Below are positions 1 through 11,200 of a DNA stretch of 64,000 nt, piece by piece (position 1 is the stretch's first letter; the number at the start of each line of letters is the position of its first letter). A model generated the notes under the pieces. It made no database searches. It was not told where the DNA came from and saw only the letters and a list, made by a program, of their open reading frames with translations. Source of the DNA: Avena insularis (lineage: Eukaryota > Streptophyta > Magnoliopsida > Poales > Poaceae); assembly GCA_023614405.1 (NCBI GenBank), contig CM042688.1, positions 444,158,028 through 444,222,027 of the forward strand, in the 5' to 3' direction. Both the position numbers and the translations under genes were made by a program.

Positions 1-2561
1 TTGTCATGGTTGGATTCAATTCACCGGTACTAATGCCCGAGTTAAATGATTCCTGCCCAAAAATTCATAAAATTTCATGGATCTCAAAGTATTTATTAGA
101 AAGAGATATATGAGAAACAAACATACCTGAATAGTTCCATATGCTACTAAATGTTCCATCCCATTTTGTTGTACAATATCATTCTCTGGTGATTTCCTCT
201 TTGTGCTGGACCTTTTATTTTTCAATTTCATGGAGCGAGCCTGAAATAAATACTTAATTAGTGAACTTAAAAAAATGTAGAGATTTTCAACAAAACAAAA
301 TATTGGTAGAAATACCTCTTGTTCAGCTTTCTTCTTCTCCTTTTGTGCAGCTTTTTCCTTCTCCCTTTGTTTAGCTTTTTTCTTCTTTTCTCTTGCAATA
401 CGGATAAGCTTATCAACCATAGATTCCTTTCTCAATGAAGAAGGACGTCCAGCACATCTAACAGCTATAGGACTTAATATGGTTTTATTTGTTGTCTCCC
501 CATTAGAAGGTGCACCTTCCCGTGTACCTAGCTGTCCGTTATTATTTTCAGAACATGTGTTACTAGAAGGTTGAATTTTCAGAGTGTGAAGCTGCTCAAT
601 CAAAGAATTGCAAGAATACTCAGACATGGCACCTAACTCTGCAATTGGGAAGAAAATATTACACAACTTGTCAAAGCGTTTTGCAATAGGAGTGTCTTCC
701 ATGCCACCATATGTGCACCGGATAAAGTTATGTTTTCTTTTCACATCTTTTCTCCACCGATCAAGGATGTACTGTGAAGGAACCTGCTTGATTTTCCTGT
801 GAGTCAGCACACATAACACATGCCTACAGATTATACTTCTGAACTCAAAACAACGACACGAACACTTAACTTCGAACTCTTCCGCATTGAAATATACATG
901 GTACACATAATCTTTTCTCCATCCTTCTTCTTTGTCAATTAGCACATCCTCAATTATTTTGTACGTTTCTGTATCCCCTTCTTTTTGTATGAAGTTCCGG
1001 TCACAGTAGAGCATGTTTGTTAGCTCCTCTTGAAACTCTTTGAAATTCGAATTTGTATAGACTGATTGAAACTGCTTCTCGATATCGAAGTGTGTGACAC
1101 AAGGTATGGTTGAATGGAAAGAATTAAAATCAGCAAGTATCTCCTTCTCAACTTTATCACGAAGAGCATTCTCATATTGGCCACAAAAATGCTTCAATGT
1201 TGTCTTGGCATTAACATACCCATCAAAGAAGGCATGCATACTCTCACTACGTTGTGTAGTGGACATGCCTGCCCAAAAAACATCTTTTACAAAGGCTAGA
1301 ACCCAACGGTGTCGATTTTCATAGAGCCCTTTAAGCCATTCATTATCAGCAATATTATACCTCTCAAGCATACGCATCCACGAACCTTCAAAATCTGTAA
1401 TTGTTAATGAATCATAAACCGCTTTGCCAATTGCAGTCTTGATGTACTCATATTCCTCATATCCACCTAACTTCTCAGGAAGCTTCTTCATTATATGCCA
1501 CAAGCACCACCTATATCGAGCATCTGGAAAAATCATGTCAACAACATTCTGAATTGCTTTTGCTTGATCAGTGACAATAGCTCTTGGTTGATGATTTGAC
1601 ATACATGCTAACCATGCTTTAAATAACCAAACAAATGTTGGGGTGTCTTCATTTGATAATAAAGCACATCCTAACAACACAGATTGTCCATGATGATTCA
1701 CTCCAACAAAAGAAGCAAAAGGCATATCGTATTTGTTCACCAAGTATGTGGTGTCGAAAGTAATGACATCATCGAAGGATTCATACACTGCTCTACTTCT
1801 TGCATCAGCCAAAAAGACATTCTTAAGTCTGGATTCATCATCAACATCCATGGCACTAAAAAAGTTTGGATTGTCTGATTGCATTTTCATAAAATAGTCA
1901 CGAACGGCCTCAGCATCACCACTTCCTACTTTCAATCTCCTTGTCTTCTCTAGATAATTGCGACATTCTTTCTCACCAAATGTCAGATTCTCATGACCAT
2001 CCACTGCCACAACAAGAGAATTGAAGTTCTTGTTTACTCGTATTCCAGCCCTATCATTCAACTCAAGCTTTCGCTTAACATGGAAGTCCAACCTTTTGTT
2101 GCATCTGAATAACCGAGACTTCACGTATGATTATGATCCAAAATGACTGTCGAAAGATGAAACTTTCCATCCGGAGCACGAACAATATTAACTTTAGCTT
2201 TGCATCCCAACCCAACTGTTGGATTCGGCTTCAACATATTACTTGAGTTGGACTTAGTCTTACCATGACGAGAACAACAAAGTGTAAGATATTTTAGTTC
2301 TCCATTATCATTTCTGTTTGAGATTCTCTTTGTCACACCAAACCCTTTTGCTTTCGCGTAATTTTGGTAGTACTCTTGCACATCATTCTCGGTATCAAAG
2401 ATCATCCCAATTTCAGGATCTTCAAGTAACATATCTGCTCGAGCTTCACCATGGTCCTCTTCAAGTTCTGCGTTGCTTTTCTTCTGTTGCTCCATGCCAT
2501 CATCATCGCTTGAAATAGACATGTCATATGATTCTTGAGCACAACCAGCCCCATCACCCAT
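1..2561 (-). CDS. FAR1-RELATED SEQUENCE-like protein, frameshifted and cut by the window edge
   Basis: FHY3/FAR1 proteins are plant nuclear regulators derived from Mutator-like transposases. The ATG at 2561 opens a 146-codon segment: an acidic N-terminus, then the FAR1 DNA-binding zinc finger, with cysteines in CCSRHG and GLGCKA and the closing DHNH. That frame stops at 2121-2123. The homologous protein continues in another frame from 2124: transposase core with aspartates in ITFDTTY (about residue 124 of the downstream segment) and IVTDQ (186), glutamate in QRSESMH (294), a CLWH pair (207/210), and a SWIM finger CSC...CRH (421-435). A lysine-rich tail follows. Two introns fit GT-AG: 315-241 (75 bp, no stop, so it reads through) and 126-53 (74 bp). 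The last exon starts at 52 in the same phase and leaves the window. A deletion of roughly ten bases near 2124 is the simplest cause of the frameshift; a sequencing error is possible. Family is sure; functionality is doubtful. Confidence 0.8.
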
Positions 2562-2576
2562 TTCAAGGCAAGATAA

Positions 2577-3228
2577 CTAAAAATGTATGGTGCACCATGA
2601 TCGATGTTACCCCTAAAACAGGTATAAGTACTTACAAAACTAAATCATCCTATCATCCATACTTTAGATATTTGCAAGAAGTACATGGTGCATTGAAATC
2701 GAATGGAATAGAAGTGAATGATGGAATGATGGCTTGTACTGATAACTATGATAATGAGATATCTGATCATTGAGCGGCTCGTGCTAATTAGCTAAAGTGA
2801 TCAAATTATGCACTGCATACAAACAAGCAATCTATGCCATGATTAAGGAGCACGCTACAGATTTTGCAGCAAATAGATGAAAAAAATAACAGCTGATTAA
2901 GAGAAAAATGTTAACGCCTCGACCTGCCATCAGGAAAAATGTTAACGCCTCGGCTTGCCATCAGGAAAAGCTTTGCAACAGACGGAAAGAATAAAAGAAG
3001 AATACAAAAATTACGTGATAACGCAGATGGACAGAGGATCAGGCAAGCTAATCTGGGTTTGATCAACTGATGTAAACTTGTTTCTACGCCTAGAAAGATC
3101 GCTCAACAACTGGCGTTGTCAATCTGAACTTCGCTGCAGTATAGTTCGCTGCAAAGTTAGCAGGATATTCGGCATCCGTGCCGGCACGAGGGCGAGGCCT
3201 ATTTGCGGGTTCAGGAAGATGGAGTTAC
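2577..3228 (-). other. Probable 5' UTR intron of the FAR1-like gene
   Basis: On the minus strand a donor-like CGCAG|GTAACT lies at 3228 and an acceptor TTTTTAG|TTATC ends at 2577, 15 bases before the ATG at 2561. This would give a 652-bp leader intron, common in plant regulatory genes. It rests on splice-site matches only. No coding sequence is seen in 2577-3456. Confidence 0.35.
2903..2964. repeat. Tandem duplication, 2 x 31 bp
   Basis: Two adjacent 31-bp units (2903-2933 and 2934-2964) both begin GAAAAATGTTAACGCCTCG and differ at only a few bases (GACC versus GGCT). It lies inside the proposed leader intron of the FAR1-like gene. Confidence 0.8.
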
Positions 3229-3456
3229 CTGCGCGTCCTAGCCATTCACGACGGCGCGATGCAGGAAGCTCGGCGTGGTCGATCTGATTCTAGGGCATAA
3301 CATACGGGAAGCTTCACCTTTTGTTTGCAAAATTAGCGGTATCTTGTTTAGTTTTTTTTCTTCTTTCATTCAGAACCCACGCGCCCACACCCACGTCGGA
3401 TTGCATCCACATCAGCGCGTAAAACATCCGTAAGTATCCGTACGTGTAGCATTATT

Positions 3457-3784
3457 GTTCCGACTCAGGGAGGGTCATATTCTCCTTTGTCTCTGTCCAA
3501 TCAGCAACAAAGTCGGCAAGGATTTGGGATTTAATTACTGTCCGAGGTTTGTACTCAATATCGAAAGCCGAGAGCTCTATGCCCCATTTGGCGACGCGTC
3601 CTGTGGCGTCATTGTTGTTGATTATATCTCTCATGGGAGCTGTGCTCACCACGGTAATTGGATGCTCCTGAAAATATTGACGCATCTTACGAGATGCTAA
3701 GAAAATCCCGTAAGCCAGCTTTTGATAGTGCGGATACCATTGTTTTGATTCTGTTAGAACCTGGCTGACAAAGTAAGTCGGACG
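3457..3784 (-). pseudogene. RNase H N-terminal remnant of gypsy copy 1
   Basis: Reading continues in the RT frame after the TAG: YPHYQKLAYGIF-like, then HPITVVSTAPMRDIINN and KSQILADFVADWTE, ending at LPESEQ and a stop in flanking DNA. The DGS motif of the RNase H catalytic core, present in the other copy at about 36205, is missing here, so the break falls at the domain boundary. Confidence 0.75.
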
Positions 3785-4890
3785 CTACACCAAGTGTTCC
3801 TGATTTTCCTCCGGTCTCTCCACCACCATGACGATACTAACGACTTTGTTTGTCGCAGCAAGATAAAGCAACATCGGTTCCTGTGGTTCCGGTGCAGCAA
3901 GGATAGGAGCAGATGAGAGTAGTTTCTTCAGGTCTTGTAATGCAGCTTCAGCTTCGTCGGTCCACACAAAATCCTTGGTCTTTTTCAGGAGTTTGTATAA
4001 TGGTGCGGCTCTTTCACCGAGCCGGCTTATGAACCGACTGACTGCAGCGATGCAACCAGTTAGTCTTTGTACGTCCTTCAGGTGAGTTGGCCTGGAAATA
4101 TTGAGTATAGCCTTGATTTTGTCTCTGTTCACCTCTATGACTCTTTGAGACATGATGAAACCTAACAATTTTCTGGCTGGGATTCCAAAGAAGCACTTCT
4201 TCAGATTAAGCATGATGTTGTATTTTTGTAGATTGACGAACATTTCCTCCAAGTTAGAAATCAGTGTTTCCTTCTTTTTGGACATCACCGCAATATCATC
4301 CACACATGCATGTACATTGCATCTGAGTTGGTCGTGGAGGTAACGCTGCATCATGCGCTGGTATGTAGCTCCTGCGTTCTTCAGCCCAAAGGGCATCGTA
4401 ACCAAACAGAAGGTTCCGAAAGGCGTTATGAATGAAGTTTTGACTTTGTCAGATTCTTTCATCCGGATTTGGTGATAACCGGAATATGCGTCGAGAAAAC
4501 AGAGGAGTTCCGAGCCTGCCGTAGAATCGATAACTTGATCAATCCTAGGCAAAACGAACAGATCTTTTGTACAAGCCTTGTTCAAGGCAGTATAATCACC
4601 ACACATCCTTAAATCAGTGGTGTCCTTTTGAGGGACCATTACAGGATTGGCCGACCACTCAGTGTGGATGACCTCTTCTATGAATCTGGCTAACTCGAGC
4701 GGTGCTAGTTCCTTAGCTATTGCCTTACGCTTTTCATCACCGAAACGTCGTAAGGACTGTTTGATGGGTTTAGCGTTCGGGTCTACATTTAAAGAGTGCT
4801 CGGCAAGTTCCCTAGGTACTCCGGTCATGTCAGATGGCTGCCATGCGAAGATATCTTGATTTGCTTTGAGGAACTTGACGAGCGTGCTTT
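3785..4890 (-). pseudogene. Reverse transcriptase domain of gypsy copy 1
   Basis: The frame is open for about 365 codons after the TAG at 4891-4893 and ends at another TAG near 3785. RT landmarks are visible: PVMVPQKD, LPRIDQVID, FLDAYSGYHQI, the TPFGTF and MPFGLKNAGATYQ block, and an active-site motif CVDD where the family normally has YVDD. After this come the connection region (LLGFIMSQR, RLTGCIAAVSRFISRLGER) and the start of RNase H. The rest looks unusually intact for a truncated copy. Confidence 0.85.
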
Positions 4891-6053
4891 CCTATGCGCT
4901 ATCTAGGCCTACGCCTATCTGGGTCACCTTGGAGGGGTCATCATCCTTCAACGGTGTCTTCTTCGTCTCTTCTGATGCCTTGAACTCCGGATTCTGCTTT
5001 GTCACCTCCTTCTTCATTGCGGGCATCTCGGACGGATCCATACTCTTCTTGATCTCCTGGTACTCCTTGGCATGCAGCATGACTTCAGCAAAGGCGGCAT
5101 TTCCATCTTCGCACTCTCGCGCTTTCTTCGGGTCTCCCCTGATGGTGATCACGCCGTTGGGACCTGGAATTTTCATCATATTGTAAATGTAACACGGACG
5201 AGCCATAAAAGCCCAGTAAGCCGGACATCTGAATATAGCATGGTACGCGCTCTTGAACGGGACCACTTCAAAGAAAAGTGCCTCCGTCTGATAGTTCTTT
5301 GGAGTTCCAAAGGTAACATCCAAAGTGATTTCTCCTAGGGAATTTGCTTGTCTTCCTGGGACAACCCCGCGAAAGATCATAGAGCTGTGGTTCAGCTGGG
5401 TCTCCGAGATCTTCATCCGGCATAGCGTTTCGACATACAGAATATTAATGCTGCTACCACCGTCCATGAGAGTCTTGGAGAAACCATAACCGTCAATAAG
5501 TGGAATGACGATTAAGGCGTATTTTCCTCGCCTGTGCAACTTAGGCGGATGATCAGTGCGGTCAAATGTGATTGCCACTTCCGACCAGTCCAAGAATTGG
5601 GGGATAGCCAGAAGTTTTGCATTGAGCTCATGTAGGACTGCCTTTTTGACCTTTGCTGGTTGAGATCCGAGGAAGGTGACATAAGTGTCTTTCTTGGTCG
5701 GAAATTTTTCCTTCCCTTCCAACTTGGGATTTGAAGCATCAGCTTCCTCCATGTCGGAATCTTCCTTGGTCTCCTTATCTTTTTCGGGATTCTTCTTTCC
5801 CTTCTTCGGCTTAGCTTTGTAGCTAGCGGTATCATCTCTTTTAATGTCGTCATTGAAACAACACTCAGCGTTTGTGTGGGACAAGCCCCCATTGGCGTCT
5901 AAGTGATGCACACACGGGTTATTGGCAATGTCGGCCCAAGAGTAGGTTTTTCCGGGTTGCTGGTCTCCTCTACCTTGAATGCTCGAAGTCCCAAGGCCGC
6001 GTCCACGTCCTCTGCCGCGTCCTCCAGACCTGAAAGTAGCAGTGACCACTGCC
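4891..6053 (-). pseudogene. Gag nucleocapsid and aspartic protease part of gypsy copy 1
   Basis: The segment starts at the satellite junction with an Arg/Gly-rich stretch, then a zinc-knuckle-like C-x2-H-x8-H-x4-C (CVHH...HTNAEC), a Lys/Glu-rich linker, and a retropepsin-type protease with the active-site motif TLMDGGSSINIL. The frame ends at TAG (4891-4893), directly followed in the same frame by the conserved start of the RT region. The open frame also runs upstream into the satellite as far as 6244, but that part is satellite translation, not gag. Capsid and the N-terminal gag are absent. Confidence 0.8.
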
Positions 6054-9000
6054 GCGTCATTGCAGGTCTGTTCTTTCCACAAACCACACATGGATCCACC
6101 TAGTGTGATTGCATGTCTGTTCTTTTCAAAAAGCACACATGGATCCACCAGTGTCATTGCATGTGTGTTCTTCTCATGAACCACAGCCAGTGTGATTGCA
6201 TGTCTGTTCTTCTCACAAACCACATAAGGATCCACCAGTGTCATTGCATGTCTGTTCTTCTAAACAAACCACACAAGGATAACCCATTGTCATTGCATGC
6301 GTGTTCTTTCCATGAACCATATCTAGAGTAATTGCATGTGTTTTCTTCTAAACAAACCACACAAGGATCCACCAGTGTCATTGCATGTCTGTTATTTTCA
6401 TGAACCACACCCAGTGTCATCGCATGTCTGTTCCTCTAAACAAACCACACATGGATCCACCAAGACTCATTGCATGTGAGTTCTTTTCACAAACCACACA
6501 TGGATCCACTAGTGTCATTGCATGTGTGTTCTTTTCATGAACCACAGCTAGATTCATTGCATGTTTGTTCTTGTAAACAAACCACATAAGGATCCACCAG
6601 TGTCATTGCATGTGTGTTCTTTTGATGAACCACACCCAGTGTCATTGCATGTGTGTTCTTCTCATGAACCACACATGGATACACCAGTGTCATTCCATGT
6701 GTGTTCTTTTCATGAACCACAGCTAGAGTCATTGCATGTTTGTTCTTCTAAACAAACCACATAAGGATCCACCAGTGTCATTGGATGTGTGTTCTTCTCA
6801 TGAACCACACATGGATCCACCAGTGTCATTGCATGTCTAATCTTTTCATGAACCATAGCTAGAGTCATTGCATGTGTGTTCTTCTAAACAAACCACATAA
6901 GTATCCACTAGTGTCATTGCATGTCTGTTCTTTTCATGAACCACACCCAGTGTCATTGCATGTCTGTTCCTCTAAACAAACCACACATGGATCCACCAAG
7001 AGTCAATGCATGTCAGTTCTTTTCATAAACCACACATGGATCCACTAGTGTCATTGCATGTGTGTTCTCTTAATGAACCACAGCTAGAGTCATTGCATTT
7101 GTGTTCTTCTAAATAAACCACATAAGGATCCACTAGTGTCATTGGATGTGTGTTCTTCTCATGAACCACACATGGATCCACCAGTGTCATTGCATGTCTG
7201 TTCTTTTCATGAACCACACCCAGTGTCATTGCATGTATGTTACTCTAAACAAACCACATAAGGATCCAACAGTGTCATTGCACGTCTGTTCTTTTCATGA
7301 ACCACACATGGATCCACCAGTGTCATTGCATGTGTGTTATTTTCATGAATCACAGCTAGAGTCATTGCGCATGTTGTCTTATAAACAAACCACACATGGA
7401 TCCACCTAGTGTGATTGCATGTCTGTTCTTTTTACAAACCACACATGGATACACCAGTGTCATTGCATGTGTGTTCTTTTCATGAACCATAGCTAGAGTC
7501 ATTGCATATCTGTTCTTTCCACAAACCACACATGGATCCACCTAGTGTGATTGCATGTCTGTTCTTTTCACAAACCACACATGGATCCACTAGTGTCATT
7601 GCATCTGTGTTCTTCTCATGAATCACAGCTAGTGTCATTGCATGTCTGTTCTTCTCACAAACCACGTAAGGATCCACCAGTGTCATTGCATGTCTGTTCT
7701 TCTAAACAAACCACACAAGGATAACCCAGTGTCATTGCATGTGTGTTCTTTCCATGAACCATAGCTAGAGTCATTGCATGTGTGTTCTTCTAAACAAACC
7801 ACATAAGGATCCACTAGTGTCATTGCATGTCTGTTATTTTCATGAACCACACCCAGTGTCATTGCATGTCTGTTCCTCTAAACAAACCACACATGTATCC
7901 ACCAAGAGTCATTGCATGTCAGTTCTTTTCACAAACCACACATGGATCCACTAGTGTCATTGCATGTGTGTTCTTTTCATGAACCACAGCTAGAGTCATT
8001 GCATGTGTGTTCTTGTAAACAAACCACATAAGGATCCACCAGTGTCATTGCATGTGTGTTCTTCTGATGAACCACACCCAGTGTCATTGCATGTGTGTTC
8101 TTCTCATGAACCACACATGGATACACCAGTGTCATTCCATGTGTGTTCTTTTCATGAACCACAACTAGAGTCATTGCATGTTTGTTCTTCTAAACAAACC
8201 ACATAAGGATCCACCAGTGTCATTGGATGTGTGTTCTTCTCATGAATAACACATGGATCCACCAGTGTCATTGCATGTCTGTTCTTTTCATGAACCACAC
8301 ATGGATCCACCAGTGTCATTGCATGTGTGTTCTTTTCATGAACCACAGCTAGAGTCATTGCATGTGTGCTCTTCTAAACAAACCACACATGGATCCACCT
8401 AGTTCGATCGCATGTCTGTTCTTTTCACAAACCAGACATGGATCCACTAGTGTCATTGCATCTGTGTTCTTTTCATGAACCACAGCTAGAGTCATTGCAT
8501 GTATGTTCGTTCCACAAACCACACATGGATCCACCTAGTGTGATTGCATGTCTGTTCTTTTCACAAGCCACACATGGATCCACTAGTGTCATTGCATGTG
8601 TGTTTTTCTCATGAACCACAGCCAGTGTCATTGCATGTCTGTTCTTCTCACAAACCACATAAGGATCCACCAGTGTCATTGAATGTCTGTTCTTCTAAAC
8701 AAACCACATAAGGATCCCCTAGTGTTATTTCATGTGTGTTCTTTTCATGAACCATAGCTAGAGTCATTGCATATGTGTTCTTTTCATAAACCACAGCTAG
8801 AGTCATTGCATGTGTGTTCTTCTAAACAAACCACATAAGGATCCACCAGTGTCATTGGATGTGTGTTCTTCTCATGAACCACACATGGATCCACCAGTGT
8901 CATTGCATGTCTGTTCTTTTCATGAACCACACCCAGTGTCATTGCATGTTTGTTACTGTGAACGAACCACATAAAGATCCCCCAGGGTCATTGCATGTTT

Positions 9001-11200
9001 GTTCTTTTCATGAACCACACATGGATCCACCAGTGTCATTGCATATGTGTTATTTTCATGAACCACAACTAGAGTCATTACATGTGTGTTCTTCTAAACA
9101 AACCACACATGGATCCACCTAGTGTGATTGCATCTCTGTTCTTTTCACAAACCACACATGGATCCACCAGTGTCATTGCGTGTGTGTTCTTTTCATGAAC
9201 CACAGCTAGAGTCATTGCATGTCTGTTCTTTCCACAAACCACACATGGATCCACCTAGTGTGATTGCATGTATGTTCCTCTAAACAAACCAGACATGGAT
9301 CCACCAAGAGTCATTGCATGTCAGTTCTTTTCAAACCACACATGGATCCACTAGTGTCATTGCATGTGTGTTCTTTTCATGAACCACAGCTAGAGTCATT
9401 GCATGTGTGTTCTTCTAAACAAACCACATAAGATTCCACCAGTGTCATTGCATGTGTGTTCCTCTCATGAACCACACCCAGTGTCATTGCAAGTGTGTGT
9501 GTGTTCTCCTCATGAACCACACATGGATACACCGGTGTCATTGCATGTGTGTTCTTTTCATGAACCACAGCTAGAGTCATTGCATGTGTGTTCTTCTAAA
9601 CAACCACATAAGGATCCACCAGTGTCATTGGATGTGTGTTCTTCTAATGAACCACACATGGATCCATCAGTGTCATTGCATGTCTGTTCTTTTCATGAAC
9701 CACACATGGATCCACCAGTGTCATTGTTGTGTGTTCTTTTCATGAACCACAACTAGAGTCATTGCATGTGTGTTCTTCTAAACAAACCACACACGGATCC
9801 ACCTAGTGTGATTGCATGTTTGTTCTTTTCACAAACCACACATGGATCCAACAGTGTCATTGCATATGTGTTCTTTTCATGAACCACGGCTAGAGTCATT
9901 GCATGCCTGTTATTTCCACAAACCACACATGGATCCACCTTGTGTGATTGTGTGTCTGTTCTTTTCACAAACCACACATGGATCCACTAGTGTCATTGCA
10001 TGTGTCTTCTTCTCATGAACCACAGCCAGTGTCATTGCATGTCTATTCTTCTCACAAACCACATAAGGATCCACCAGTGTCATTGCATGTTTGTTCTTCT
10101 AAACAAACCACATAAGGATCCCCTAGTGTCATTGCATGTGTGTTCTTTCCACGATTCATAGCTAGAGTCATTGCATATGTGTTATTTTCATGAACCACAG
10201 CTAGAGTCATTGCATGTGTGTTCTTCTAAACAAACCATATAAGGATCTACCAGTGTCATTGGATGTGTGTTCTTCTCATGAACCACACATGGATCCACCA
10301 GTGTCATTGCATGTCTGTTCTTTTCATGAACCACACCCAGTGTCATTGCATGTCTGTTACTCTAAACGAACCACATAAGTATCCACCAGTGTCATTGCAT
10401 GTCTGTTCTTTCCATGAACCACACATGGATCCACAAGTGTCATTACATGTGTGTTATTTTCATGAACCACAGCTAGAGTCATTGCATGTGTGTTCTTCTA
10501 AACAAACCACACATGGATCCACCTAGTGTGATTGCATGTCTGTTCTTTTCACAAACCACACATGGATCCACTAGTGTCATTGCATGTGTGTTATTTTCAT
10601 GAACCACAACTAGAGTCATTGCATGTGTGTTCTTCTAAACAAATGACATAAGGATCCACCAGTGTCATTGCATGTGTGTTCTTATCATGAACCACACCCA
10701 GTGTCATTGCATGTGTGTTCTTCTCATGAACAACACATGGATACACCAGTGTCATTGCATGTGTGTTGTTTTCATGAACCACGGCTAGAGTCATTGCATG
10801 TGTGTTCTTCTAAACAAACCACATAAGGACCCACCAGGGTCATTGGATGTGTGTTGTTCTCATGAACCACACATGGATCCACCAGTGTCATTGCATGTCT
10901 GTTCTTTTCAGGAACCACACCCAGTGTCATTGCATGTCTGTTCCTCTAAACAAACCACATAAGGATCCACCAGTGTCATTGCATGTATGTTCTTTTCATG
11001 AACCACACATGGATCCACCAGTGTCATTGCATGTGTGTTATTTTAATGAACCACGGCTAGAGTCATTGCATCTGTGTTCTTCTAAAAAAACCACACATGG
11101 ATCCACCTAGTGTGGTTGCATGTCTGTTCTTTTCACAAACCACACGTGGATCCACTAGTGTCATTGCATGTGTGTTCTTTTCATGAACCACAGCTAGAGT
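6054..11200. repeat. Left diverged flank of satellite array 1
   Basis: Monomers are the same family but less regular. A loose higher-order period of about 1.2-1.45 kb is seen from a shared module at about 6561, 8003, 9403 and 10620. Point differences and indels are frequent, including a local GTGTGTGTGT expansion at about 9490. These copies lack the near-identical 1267-bp structure of the core. Confidence 0.75.

Larger units (their letters stand above)
3457..6053 (-). mobile_element. Ty3/gypsy LTR-retrotransposon internal fragment, copy 1
   Basis: Minus-strand reading gives, in order, a nucleocapsid linker, aspartic protease, reverse transcriptase and the first part of RNase H in one frame, broken only by two TAG codons. 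Both ends are truncated. Homology ends near 3457, before the RNase H catalytic region, and there is no integrase or LTR. At about 6053 the nucleocapsid sequence passes directly into satellite array 1. It is the same family as the plus-strand copy at 31846-37356, shown by near-identical protease and RT motifs. Confidence 0.88.

Noticed and set aside
241..315. Hydrophobic coding segment (FLPIFCFVENLYIF) in the FAR1-like protein
   Set aside because: It is flanked by GTATTT and TTTCAG and interrupts a lysine-rich region, so it is a 75-bp intron that happens to lack stops.
2121..2561. Separate small gene of 146 codons
   Set aside because: It is the FAR1 DNA-binding domain of the larger gene; homology continues directly downstream in a shifted frame.
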